Assembly (NCBI GenBank): GCA_034520365.1
Contig: JAXHNP010000003.1
Location: forward strand, 434,001-498,000
Length of the DNA: 64,000 nucleotides
Direction: 5' to 3'
Source of the DNA: Desulfobacterales bacterium
GTDB lineage: Bacteria > Desulfobacterota > Desulfobacteria > Desulfobacterales > Desulfosalsimonadaceae
In this document: piece after piece, positions 8,501 to 16,685 of the stretch
Layout: each line of letters opens with the position of its first letter
Numbering within the stretch: the stretch's first letter is position 1
Notes under the pieces: model-generated
Told to the model about the DNA's origin: nothing
Database searches by the model: none
The model's input: only the letters and a program-made list of their open reading frames with translations
Program-made: the position numbers and the translations under genes

Positions 8501-8561
8501 AAGGGGGTTTGCGATCGACGTCATCCGGACCATAGCCGATGCTGCGGACCGATCCGAAAAA

Positions 8562-9365
8562 TTGCGGCAAAAAGGGCATACCATCGCCCTGGTCCCGACC
8601 ATGGGGTTTTTCCATCAGGGCCATCTCGATTTAATGCGCGAAGGCCGCAAACTGGCCGATGACTTGGTGGTCAGCCTCTTTGTCAACCCGACGCAGTTCG
8701 GTCCGAACGAGGACTATGCCACCTACCCCCGGGATACGGACCGGGATCTGGCGCTGGCGGCAGAAACAGGTGTGGATGCCGTGTTTATGCCGGATGCTGA
8801 GGAGATATATCCCGAAGGATTTCAGACTTATGTCGATCAGACGGATTTGCCGAATCACCTCTGCGGCTTAAGCCGGCCCGACCATTTTCGGGGAGTCATG
8901 ACAGTGGTCGCCAAGCTGTTTAACATTATCCGGCCGCATATCGCCGTTTTCGGGGAGAAGGATTACCAGCAGCTGGCTGTTATCCGGCAGATGGGCCGGG
9001 ATTTAAATTTTAACATCGATATCCGCGGCCTGCCAACGGTCAGGGAAACGGACGGGCTTGCCATGAGCTCCAGAAACACGCGGCTTAGCCCGGAACATCG
9101 AAAAGCGGCCTTAAGCCTTAACCAAACCCTTCAGGCCATGCAGGAACAAGTGCGAAATGGCGAAACCCGTGCAGATAATCTGATCGATGCGGCCGCCGGG
9201 ATCATTAAAGCATATCCCGAAACAGCCATTGACTATATTCAAATCAGTGACCCGCAAACCCTGGAAGATGTGCGGATGATTGACCGCCGGGTGTTAATGG
9301 CCCTTGCGGTAAAAGTCGGCGATGTTCGATTGATCGACCACACCCTGCTCGACCCGTATGCTTGA
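8562..9365 (+). CDS. panC: Pantothenate synthetase
   Basis: PanC condenses pantoate and beta-alanine with ATP to give pantothenate for coenzyme A. The ATP-binding LVPTMGFFHQGHLDL motif, SLFVNPTQFGPNEDY, GEKDYQQL and SSRNTRLSP motifs are all present, and the C-terminus is complete. The only standard in-frame start is TTG at 8562, which would remove about 16-20 residues that the family normally has. The reading frame is open upstream to 8493 and encodes a family-like N-terminus (IDVIRTIADAAD) from 8514. A purine-rich AAAAGGGGG lies six bases before an ATC codon at 8514, so the real start may be that non-standard codon, or the base may be a mutation or error. The gene follows the DUF1015 gene closely. 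Confidence 0.93.
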   Translation: MRQKGHTIALVPTMGFFHQGHLDLMREGRKLADDLVVSLFVNPTQFGPNEDYATYPRDTDRDLALAAETGVDAVFMPDAEEIYPEGFQTYVDQTDLPNHLCGLSRPDHFRGVMTVVAKLFNIIRPHIAVFGEKDYQQLAVIRQMGRDLNFNIDIRGLPTVRETDGLAMSSRNTRLSPEHRKAALSLNQTLQAMQEQVRNGETRADNLIDAAAGIIKAYPETAIDYIQISDPQTLEDVRMIDRRVLMALAVKVGDVRLIDHTLLDPYA

Positions 9366-9461
9366 ACGCGCATGTGCTGGGGATCTTTTGCGCTTCAGGA
9401 AAGTTAGACCCACTCAATTTGAATGCATGAAGTTCAAATTTAATCAAAGGAGAAGAAAATT

Positions 9462-10631
9462 ATGACTGGAAATCGTGTATTATTCACATCAGAATCCGTC
9501 ACAGAGGGACATCCGGACAAGGTGGCTGATGCCATATCCGATTCCATCCTTGACGCGATCATGGCCCAGGACAAAAAATGCCGCGTGGCCTGCGAAACTT
9601 TGGTCACCACCGGGCTTGTATTTATTGCCGGCGAAATTACCACGGAATGCTACGTGGATTTTCCCCAGGTGGTCCGGGAAACCGTCCGGGATATCGGCTA
9701 CAGCTCCTCCCGCATGGGATTTGACTGGGAAACCTGCGGGGTGATTACCAGCATTGACCAGCAGTCCCCGGATATTGCCCAGGGGGTCAACGAAGGCCAG
9801 GGCCTTTTTAAAGAACAGGGCGCCGGCGACCAGGGGCTTATGTTCGGATTCGCCTCGGATGAAACCCCTGAGTTTATGCCCATGCCCATCATGTTTGCCC
9901 ACAAACTCACCAAGCGGCTGGCCCAGGTCAGAAAACACGGCTCCGTGGATTTTCTGCGGCCGGACGGCAAGTCCCAGGTGACCATCGAATACGAGGGGGG
10001 CGCTCCCAAACGGGTGGACACGGTGGTTGTTTCAACCCAGCACAAGGGCGACGTGAGCTATGAAGAAGTGCGGGAAGCCGTGATTGAAGAGGTCATCAAA
10101 AAAATTATCCCCAGGGATATGATTGACGGGGACACCCGGTATTTCATCAACCCCACCGGCCGGTTTGAAATCGGCGGCCCCATGGGCGACTGCGGGGTTA
10201 CCGGCCGCAAAATCATCGTCGATACCTATGGGGGCCAGGGCAGCCACGGCGGCGGGTGCTTTTCCGGCAAGGACCCCTCAAAGGTGGACCGCAGCGCCTC
10301 CTACATGGCGCGGCACGTGGCCAAAAACCTGGTCGCCGCCGGGCTTGCCAGAAAATGCGAGGTCCAGCTCGCCTATGCCATCGGGGTGGCTGAACCGGTT
10401 TCGATCCTGATCGATTTTCTGAACACCGGAAAAATCCCCGAGGAAAAAGCCGCAGACATCGTAAACGAAGTATTTGACCTGCGGCCGGGCGCCATTATCC
10501 AATACCTGGATCTTCTGCGGCCCATCTACAGAAAGACTTCGGCGTACGGCCACTTCGGCCGCCACGACGAGGACTTCACCTGGGAGCACACCAATAAGGC
10601 CGAGGAGATCAAGGCCAAGGCCGGGATTTAA
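9462..10631 (+). CDS. metK: S-adenosylmethionine synthetase
   Basis: MetK makes SAM from methionine and ATP. The 389-residue protein has the classical motifs: [18 protein letters not shown] at the start, [12 protein letters not shown] (the ATP loop GAGDQG), and [17 protein letters not shown] near residue 265. The length is typical. It has a strong AAAGGAG site. A 7-bp inverted repeat (ATTTGAA/TTCAAAT) lies just upstream. It is 97 bp after panC and faces an exported-protein gene. SAM from this enzyme would feed the betaine-type methyltransferase encoded divergently about 3 kb away; ahcY, a common neighbour, is absent. Confidence 0.98.
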   Translation: MTGNRVLFTSESVTEGHPDKVADAISDSILDAIMAQDKKCRVACETLVTTGLVFIAGEITTECYVDFPQVVRETVRDIGYSSSRMGFDWETCGVITSIDQQSPDIAQGVNEGQGLFKEQGAGDQGLMFGFASDETPEFMPMPIMFAHKLTKRLAQVRKHGSVDFLRPDGKSQVTIEYEGGAPKRVDTVVVSTQHKGDVSYEEVREAVIEEVIKKIIPRDMIDGDTRYFINPTGRFEIGGPMGDCGVTGRKIIVDTYGGQGSHGGGCFSGKDPSKVDRSASYMARHVAKNLVAAGLARKCEVQLAYAIGVAEPVSILIDFLNTGKIPEEKAADIVNEVFDLRPGAIIQYLDLLRPIYRKTSAYGHFGRHDEDFTWEHTNKAEEIKAKAGI

Positions 10632-10651
10632 CCTAAATTTGATGGCTTCGC

Positions 10652-10787
10652 AATTTGTTCTATCTATTTTTCAGGCAGGCACGGTGGCCTGCCCTACGCG
10701 ATTGCCGACATTTTGTAGGGTCGGCCACCGTGCCGACCTTACATGCGAACAACACCATGGTTATGGGTTTTATCGCCAGAACAAATT
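10652..10787. repeat. Palindromic intergenic element A with AATTTGTTCT termini
   Basis: The element is bounded by AATTTGTTCT (10652-10661) and its exact inverse AGAACAAATT (10778-10787). Inside are inverted GC-rich segments (CAGGCACGGTGGCCTGCC and the later GGTCGGCCACCGTGCCGACC). The left half recurs in inverted orientation at 24848-24945. This is a MITE-like, non-coding repeat. Confidence 0.65.
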
Positions 10788-10865
10788 CACCGTGATTCCG
10801 CCACGGCGGTATTTTTGCAGAAGGTAATTTTCTGTTCGTACTCGTGCTCGTCCCCTTTTTTTGCC

Positions 10866-10887
10866 CCCCCCTTTTGAAAAAGGGGGG
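10866..10887. repeat. C/G-rich hairpin repeat between convergent genes
   Basis: CCCCCCTTTT (10866-10875) pairs perfectly with AAAAGGGGGG (10878-10887), followed by TTGGGGGGGATTT. This kind of hairpin is a common interspersed repeat. Lying between metK and a convergent gene it could stop transcription from either side, though no clean T-run follows the stem. Confidence 0.45.
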
Positions 10888-10904
10888 TTGGGGGGGATTT
10901 AGTT

Positions 10905-11771
10905 TTAATCCGTCACCACAACCACCCGGCATTTTTTTAAAAATGCCAAATGCTCAACCGAGCCGCGCAGTCTGGCGGCATCAGTTCCGCTGATCATAAT
11001 ATCTGAGGCGCCCGGCGGGTGAAGCTTGATCCCTTTGACCACCAGAGGGTGGCTGCCCACCCGGGGATTTTCCCTGATATCGGCAACATTTGACACATAC
11101 TGGCACATGCCGGCAGCCACCGCATTCTCGCGGTCGGCATAGGCCGGCCCGTAAACCTCCTTGCCGTCCTCATCCAGCACCTGAAAGCACATGGCCGGCA
11201 CCACCGGCAGTCCCCGGGCATCGACAACCACCCCGGTATACTCAGAGGCTTTGTCAACAGCTTCGGATTTCCCGGATGCGATTGCTTCGAGCCGGGTGAT
11301 CGTATCCGGAAGCAGCATTTCTGAAAATTCGCCGGTTATCTGAAATTCCAGGGTAATCTCCACCGCGCCGGTGGACAGAAACTCTGTCTGATGAATTTGT
11401 GCGGTCTTTAAAAGGTTTTCAAACGCGGCCATCTGCTTATCGTTTCCTTTTAATGCCTCGGCCACTGTCAATCTCGGGGTCAGTTGGATGGACTTGCCAG
11501 CATCAAGAAGATGACGGTAGGCGTTCTGCCGGGCCTTTGCCAGGGTTTGGAACGGTTTGTGGTGGGTCGCGCCAAAATCCTGGACCTCGCCCCGCCCCGT
11601 CGCGCGGATAAAATGATCGGTCCAGTTGATAAAGGTCTGCGCATCACCCGGCGCATGATTTCTTTGGCGCCCCGAATCCGGCCTGGTAATGACCTCATTG
11701 GCGATTAATGGTCCGGCGGCCGCAATCAGCACAGAAAGCGCCAGCAGGTATGCTAAGCCCCATTTCTTCAT
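10905..11771 (-). CDS. Exported LPP20/FlgO-like protein of unknown function
   Basis: A protein of about 288 residues from the ATG at 11771, chosen because it opens a signal peptide (MKKW followed by GLAYLLALSVLIAAAGPLIA); the frame also offers an upstream TTG. After cleavage comes a segment with ATGRGEVQDF and KARQNAYRHLLDAG, reminiscent of LPP20-type proteins, in which repeated residues follow an 'ATGxG' start and 'A...A' helices. The C-terminal half contains TGVVVDARGLPVVPAM and GMCQYVSNV. No lipobox cysteine is seen, so it is probably soluble in the periplasm. Function unknown. It is a single gene, convergent with metK. Confidence 0.7.
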   Translation of the reverse strand: MKKWGLAYLLALSVLIAAAGPLIANEVITRPDSGRQRNHAPGDAQTFINWTDHFIRATGRGEVQDFGATHHKPFQTLAKARQNAYRHLLDAGKSIQLTPRLTVAEALKGNDKQMAAFENLLKTAQIHQTEFLSTGAVEITLEFQITGEFSEMLLPDTITRLEAIASGKSEAVDKASEYTGVVVDARGLPVVPAMCFQVLDEDGKEVYGPAYADRENAVAAGMCQYVSNVADIRENPRVGSHPLVVKGIKLHPPGASDIMISGTDAARLRGSVEHLAFLKKCRVVVVTD

Positions 11772-11906
11772 GGTATTTCTATCATCGGTCTTCAATAAAA
11801 TGCCTTCACGGCGGCATAAATCTTTTTTACGAGCCCATCACTGTAGGGATCTAAATTTTTATATCAAATTCAAAATATTATACAAATTATTGAACAGAGA
11901 GTCAAA

Positions 11907-12689
11907 TCAATAACCGTTTGAAACGACCGACTCAGCGTATTGGCAGACTTTTTCAAAGGCTTCGGATATCTCTTGCGTATGCGGCAGGAACGCATAGAGG
12001 CGATTGATGTAGCCCTTCTCCAGCATGGCTTCCACGGTAGGGACAAAATTTAAATCATAAACCCAGGAGATCTGCAGCAGTTTAAAATCATTTAAGGTTT
12101 TCATCTCCTGCATACGAACGATTTTTCGATCGCGTACGGCTGCCAGGGCTTTTGCCGAATATTGGGCACTGTCCGGCAGGCCGAGGGATACGCTGTCGGC
12201 AGCGGACCTGGCTTCGTTCTCGTAGTATTCCCCGAATACTTTCCAGATATCCAGTTTATCCGCATCTCTTAGAAGTTTTAGGAAAAAGCGCTCCCGATCG
12301 GACAGCCCGTCAGGAATATCCAGCGCATTGTGGAACTCAATAGCTGTTAAAACCAACCGGCGATCCGCTTCCGGGAGCCCTTCCAAAAAATCATTGGCAT
12401 TAATTTCAGCGACGCTTAACGCCGCATGATTTTCTGAATCCGCATCTTTAAAAGTCTGATAAACCCGATACTGCTTAAATCGGCCCACATCATGGAAAAG
12501 CGCCATCACCTCGGCAAGCCGGGTGTCTTTTTCTGAAAGCACCAGCTTGTTGGCAAGCATCCGGGCATTCCGGCACACCCGGCGGGTATGGTCCCGTTTT
12601 AATTGAATCGGCTGATCTTCAGCCGCATCATTAACATAAAACCGGTCCACATAGTCGAAAAATCGCTGCCTTAACTGCTCAATCAGCAT
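11907..12689 (-). CDS. HD-domain metal-dependent phosphohydrolase
   Basis: A 260-residue protein with the HD-domain metal ligands visible in order: HTRRVCRNARML, ALFHDVGRFKQY (the HD pair), and LLRDADKLDIW near residue 150. Members of this group hydrolyse phosphate esters such as nucleotides; the specific substrate here is unknown. It has no signal peptide. It follows mobB by 10 bp on the same strand, so the two are probably co-transcribed, although no functional link is obvious. Confidence 0.88.
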   Translation of the reverse strand: MLIEQLRQRFFDYVDRFYVNDAAEDQPIQLKRDHTRRVCRNARMLANKLVLSEKDTRLAEVMALFHDVGRFKQYRVYQTFKDADSENHAALSVAEINANDFLEGLPEADRRLVLTAIEFHNALDIPDGLSDRERFFLKLLRDADKLDIWKVFGEYYENEARSAADSVSLGLPDSAQYSAKALAAVRDRKIVRMQEMKTLNDFKLLQISWVYDLNFVPTVEAMLEKGYINRLYAFLPHTQEISEAFEKVCQYAESVVSNGY

Positions 12690-12699
12690 TACTCTGCGC

Positions 12700-13206
12700 C
12701 TATTTTAATAACACGGTCTGCTCAATCACATCCGCCAGCTCAGCCACCTGATCAAACCCAAGGCGTTTGACCGGGGCATCAATTTCCGCCTCGGTTACCA
12801 CGGCAATCACCGATCCAATGCTTTGGCAAAGCGGCGCTGTCCCCCCAGTCTCCCGATATACTTCAATTTTAGGGCAATCGCCGGCTTTAAACCCCTCTGC
12901 CACCACCACATCGACATCCGCAAAATAAGGAGCCAGCGACTGAAGATCCGGCGCTGATTCGGCTGAAAAGGACGGATACCGTTTGAACATGGCAAGGAGG
13001 GCTTTTGAATAGATCATGGAAATATCTGCACCGGCACCAAAATGCCGCCAGGAGTCTTTTCCGGTTTTATCGAATTCCGGTTGATGATGGGTGTGCTTGA
13101 CAGTGCCGACGCGATACCCCCGGCGCTTCAATTCCGGCACCAGCTTTTCGATAAGCGTAGTTTTCCCGGCACCGGAATAGCCGATGATGGCAATGAAATT
13201 TCCCAT
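12700..13206 (-). CDS. mobB: Molybdopterin-guanine dinucleotide biosynthesis protein MobB
   Basis: The 168-residue protein starts with the P-loop GYSGAGKTTLIEKL and has VGTVKHTHH, and DVVVAEGFKAG, all typical of MobB. MobB is a GTP-binding helper in making the guanine dinucleotide form of the molybdenum or tungsten cofactor used by formate dehydrogenases and related enzymes. No molybdoenzyme is encoded in the window. The length matches the family. It heads a two-gene unit with the HD hydrolase. Confidence 0.93.
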   Translation of the reverse strand: MGNFIAIIGYSGAGKTTLIEKLVPELKRRGYRVGTVKHTHHQPEFDKTGKDSWRHFGAGADISMIYSKALLAMFKRYPSFSAESAPDLQSLAPYFADVDVVVAEGFKAGDCPKIEVYRETGGTAPLCQSIGSVIAVVTEAEIDAPVKRLGFDQVAELADVIEQTVLLK

Positions 13207-13362
13207 GATAGATAGTTGTAATGCCTTAATGGGGCTTTGCCCCTAAACTGCTGAAACATCGCCCGGAAATTTTTTCCGGCGTCAATCCACAGGCACCATA
13301 AATCCCGCTTAAACCGCTTGTCAAGGCAAATAGCGCGCGCCCGCCATAGAGCGCGATCCCAG

Positions 13363-13921
13363 GGCTAATTTGTTCTGTATCCAAATCGAAATCGCTATCG
13401 GGATCGGGATCGAAAAAAATATGCCCCTTGGACGCGAAAAACTGGACGTCTATCGCCTTTCAATAGGCTACGTTGCATGGGTTTACGAGAAGGCCGACAG
13501 CCTGAACGGAGTTTATCGGCCCGCCCGGGATCAATGGCTTCGGGCCAGCCAGTCGATACCGCTCAATATCGCCGAAGGTAATGGCAAGACCGCGGAAGCC
13601 GACCGAAGGCGTTATTTCGAAATCGCTCGTGGCTCCGCGTTTGAGTGCGCGGCAATTCAAGATGTGCTGGTTGTCGGCAAGGCGCTGGACAAGATGGAAA
13701 GCCGGAACCGCAAGGATGAACTCGACCGTATGGCCGCGATGCTCAGCCGTCTCGGCGGAAGAGGATACCAAGTTCGAGAGGATCAGGAAGTCTACAGCAT
13801 CGATTTCGATCCCGATAGCGATTTCGATCCCGATTTCGATCCCGATAGCGAAGAAAACGAATCCCAACCTTAGCGTTAACAGGACCGGGGGTATGGATTT
13901 TGCGGTTAGAACAAATTAGCC
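13363..13921 (+). mobile_element. Repeat-bounded element carrying a four-helix-bundle gene
   Basis: GGCTAATTTGTTCT (13363-13376) and its exact inverse AGAACAAATTAGCC (13908-13921) enclose a single small gene. Inside these ends is a second inverted pair of low-complexity sequence built from ATCGAAATCGCTATCGGG (about 13384-13411) and its complement, repeated at 13799-13851. The ten terminal bases AATTTGTTCT are shared with intergenic elements A and B in this window. The layout suggests a mobile or formerly mobile intervening element without a transposase. Confidence 0.55.
13421..13873 (+). CDS. Four-helix-bundle protein (23S rRNA intervening-sequence family)
   Basis: The protein of about 150 residues begins MPLGREKLDVYRLSIGYVAW and contains SQSIPLNIAEGNGK, the signature of the S23/four-helix-bundle family first seen inside rRNA intervening sequences. 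The ATG at 13421 is preferred to the upstream TTG at 13370 because the extra residues would be translated low-complexity repeat. The C-terminus is an acidic repeat of DFDPDSDFDPD type, encoded by the same low-complexity DNA that lies inverted before the gene. It is not in an rRNA gene here. Function unknown; some members are thought to bind nucleic acid or act as structural scaffolds. Confidence 0.85.
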   Translation: MPLGREKLDVYRLSIGYVAWVYEKADSLNGVYRPARDQWLRASQSIPLNIAEGNGKTAEADRRRYFEIARGSAFECAAIQDVLVVGKALDKMESRNRKDELDRMAAMLSRLGGRGYQVREDQEVYSIDFDPDSDFDPDFDPDSEENESQP

Positions 13922-14015
13922 GTGAACGCGATCCGTTCTTGACTTCATAAGGGATATAAATTATGAATAATTAGGTAAATTTAATGATGCAACAGACGAA
14001 GCCCCGCGATTGAAC

Positions 14016-15428
14016 ATGCCCGTTAAAATGATACGCACCCGTTCACTGGGCCGGTTGGCGTTCATTCTCCTTTTCCTGGCGCTTGCCGGGTGCCCGTCCA
14101 AAGATAGCTCTTTATCCCGTATTCTAAACCGCGGGGAAATCACCGTTATTACTGATAACAGCGCCCATGGCTACTATATCTATCGGGAGGAGTCCATGGG
14201 GTTTGAATATGATCTGGCCAAGGCATTCGCGGATTACATCGGGGTGGAGCTAAACGTGATCACCCCGGGCTGGAATGCCATGTTTACAGCCCTTAAATCC
14301 GATAAGGGCGACTTTATTGCCTCAAGCCTGACCCGGACCGAGAACCGGGAGGCCAGGGTCGATTTCTCACGGGAATATATGGCGGTCCAGCAGCAGGTGG
14401 TGGTGCGCAAAGGCAGTTCCGGCATCGATGAAATGGCGGACATAAACGGCCGCACCATCCATATCCGCAGCCATACGTCCTATCATGAGCGTCTTCGCGC
14501 ACTAAAGGAGCGGGGGATTTCGCTGGCCATCAAACTCCATGAGAATATTCCCACCGAAGAATTCCTCAGGCAGGTCCAGGACCGGGAGATTGACTTAACC
14601 GTGGCCGATTCCAACATTATCCAGCTCAACCGCCGATACTATCCGGACATTTACCCGGCTTTTCCGATTTCCGAGAAACAATCCCTGGGATGGGCCGTCA
14701 AAACCGGAGACCGGGCGCTGCTTGAGAAAATCAATGCGTTCTTTGACCATATCAAAGAAACCGGCACGTATGCCAAAATATACAACCGCTATTATGCGGG
14801 CACTGAAATTTTTGACTACGTGGACATCAAAAAATTCCATCGCCGCCTGAAAACACGACTGCCCAAATACCAGGACACGATTGTCAATGTTTCGAAAAAA
14901 TATAATTTTGACTGGCGCCTGATTGCCGCCCAGATCTATCAGGAATCCCATTTCGACCCGCAGGCCCAAAGCTATTCCGGCGCACTCGGCTTAATGCAGC
15001 TCACCGGGGTCACAGCAAATGAGATGGGGGTTTCTGATCGCCTGGATCCCGGCGCCAATATCCGGGGGGGCATTAAATACCTTCATGTCCTGTATCAGCG
15101 CTTTGACAAAATTCCGCCGCCGGAGCGCATCAAATTTGCGCTGGCCAGCTATAATGTCGGCTACGGACATGTGCGGGACGCCCAAAAGATCGCCCAAAAA
15201 CAGAATTTACCGCCAACTTCATGGAAAACCATGGAGACCGTGCTGCCGCTTCTGCGGTATCCCAAATATTACCAGCAGACTCGATACGGCTATGCCCGGG
15301 GCACGGAACCGGTTCGCTATATCAAGCGAATCTATAAATACTATGATATCCTGCGAATGACAGACGGGGTGGGAGACACCCGGTTTACCGGTATTGCCGG
15401 ACCGGATGCGGACGATAAAGAATTGTAG
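14016..15428 (+). CDS. mltF: Membrane-bound lytic transglycosylase F-like lipoprotein
   Basis: A protein of 470 residues with a lipoprotein signal ending in the lipobox LALAGC, then a periplasmic solute-binding-like domain (about 35-270), then a lytic transglycosylase domain with the catalytic glutamate in QIYQESHFDPQAQS and the downstream GALGLMQL and LASYNVGYGHV motifs. MltF cuts peptidoglycan glycan strands from the outer membrane; the N-terminal domain regulates it. The ATG at 14016 is chosen over a TTG two codons earlier. It is followed after 10 bp by apbE, with which it may be co-transcribed. The call is firm; a regulatory ligand cannot be guessed. Confidence 0.92.
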   Translation: MPVKMIRTRSLGRLAFILLFLALAGCPSKDSSLSRILNRGEITVITDNSAHGYYIYREESMGFEYDLAKAFADYIGVELNVITPGWNAMFTALKSDKGDFIASSLTRTENREARVDFSREYMAVQQQVVVRKGSSGIDEMADINGRTIHIRSHTSYHERLRALKERGISLAIKLHENIPTEEFLRQVQDREIDLTVADSNIIQLNRRYYPDIYPAFPISEKQSLGWAVKTGDRALLEKINAFFDHIKETGTYAKIYNRYYAGTEIFDYVDIKKFHRRLKTRLPKYQDTIVNVSKKYNFDWRLIAAQIYQESHFDPQAQSYSGALGLMQLTGVTANEMGVSDRLDPGANIRGGIKYLHVLYQRFDKIPPPERIKFALASYNVGYGHVRDAQKIAQKQNLPPTSWKTMETVLPLLRYPKYYQQTRYGYARGTEPVRYIKRIYKYYDILRMTDGVGDTRFTGIAGPDADDKEL

Positions 15429-15438
15429 TTTGAATGCC

Positions 15439-16590
15439 ATGGTAAAAACCTTTAGAAACTTCATCATTACTTACCGGCTGGCCCTTTTGGCCATGGTGCT
15501 CTGTTTGGGCGTCCTGTTTTATGTCCTTCATCGCGCTCCTTTTTCCAAAGCGGCTGAAACCAAGCATTCTAAAAAGACAGCGAGCCAGGGAAAAAAGGAT
15601 ATACCGGCTGTCCGGGAGATCTCCGAAAACTGGTTTGAAAGCCGGGAGTCGATCTATTTTGATATCCCGGCCCGGATTCTGATCAAACACCCGAAGAATA
15701 AAAATAATGTTCGGGAAATCATCAATACGGGCTGGGAGGAATTCGAGCGCATCGGGAAAATTTTTAACCCCTATGATCCGGACAGCGAGGTGGCAGCGAT
15801 CAATCAGACCGCCAGCTCCGGAAACATCCGCGTATCCGGGGACATGTATGAGGCGCTGAAAATCTCCAAAAACCTTTTTATCAAAAGCCAGGGGCATTTC
15901 GACCCCACATTTCTTTCGATCAAAGAGCTCTGGCGGCATGCGGAGGAAACGCAAAATATCCCGTCAGAGCGGGAAATCCTTAAAGCCCTTGGGCACACCG
16001 GATTTGAAGACGTCCTTATAGACACCGGCCGAAGCGGCAATATAGGGCTTAATAATCCGGACATCCGATTTGACTTTGGCGGCATTGCCAAAGGGTATGC
16101 GGTTGACCGGGTACGAAGCGTCTTAAAAGAAAGCGGCGTCTCCCGCGGCCTGGTTCAACTCGGCGGCGAAATCGCCGCATTCGGCAAAAATAACGAAGAT
16201 CCATGGCGCATCGGCATCCAGCATCCCCAAAATATGCAGGATGTCTGGGGGATCATCGCCCACGAGGGGGGCATCCGGGTGTCCACCAGCGGCAATTATC
16301 GCCAGCCGATTGTGATCCGGGGGCACAAATTTTATCACATTTTCAGCCCCAAAACCGGGAAACCGGTTTCAGAAAAAGTCCTGGGGGTTACCACCATCGG
16401 GATAGAGAAATCACACTCAAACGCTTTGATCGACGGCGCGGCCACGGCTATCACGGTAATGGGGACGGCCGATGGCCTTCAATTTGCCCGAAAACTGGGC
16501 ATTGAGGCGCTTATCCTCACCCGGGATCGGGACAAGGAGATTGGCGAGCATATGACCCCGGGGTTTAAAAAATTTTACGAGCGGCAATAA
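15439..16590 (+). CDS. apbE: FAD:protein FMN transferase
   Basis: The protein of about 383 residues starts at the ATG at 15439, giving a membrane anchor (residues about 10-30), then an ApbE domain with DFGGIAKGYAVDRV, STSGNYR and HIFSPKTGKPVS. ApbE attaches FMN to threonines of proteins such as the NqrC and RnfG electron-transport subunits; it acts in the periplasm. No Rnf or Nqr gene is in the window, so the target lies elsewhere. An upstream in-frame start would overlap mltF and extend a non-conserved N-terminus. Gene end and promoter of the tmc operon are separated by only about 30 bp. Confidence 0.92.
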   Translation: MVKTFRNFIITYRLALLAMVLCLGVLFYVLHRAPFSKAAETKHSKKTASQGKKDIPAVREISENWFESRESIYFDIPARILIKHPKNKNNVREIINTGWEEFERIGKIFNPYDPDSEVAAINQTASSGNIRVSGDMYEALKISKNLFIKSQGHFDPTFLSIKELWRHAEETQNIPSEREILKALGHTGFEDVLIDTGRSGNIGLNNPDIRFDFGGIAKGYAVDRVRSVLKESGVSRGLVQLGGEIAAFGKNNEDPWRIGIQHPQNMQDVWGIIAHEGGIRVSTSGNYRQPIVIRGHKFYHIFSPKTGKPVSEKVLGVTTIGIEKSHSNALIDGAATAITVMGTADGLQFARKLGIEALILTRDRDKEIGEHMTPGFKKFYERQ

Positions 16591-16619
16591 GAATTATACC
16601 TAAATTTAAGTAAAAGATT

Positions 16620-16648
16620 TTGGCATTCCGGTTTTTCTTAGATATAAT
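16620..16648 (+). promoter_or_regulatory. Strong sigma-70 promoter of the tmc operon
   Basis: TTGGCA (16620-16625) and a perfect TATAAT (16643-16648) are separated by exactly 17 bp. The first gene, tmcD, starts 38 bp downstream after an AGGAG ribosome site. Confidence 0.75.
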
Positions 16649-16685
16649 CGGTTTACTTGGCAACGATTATCCATAGGAGCCTTTC

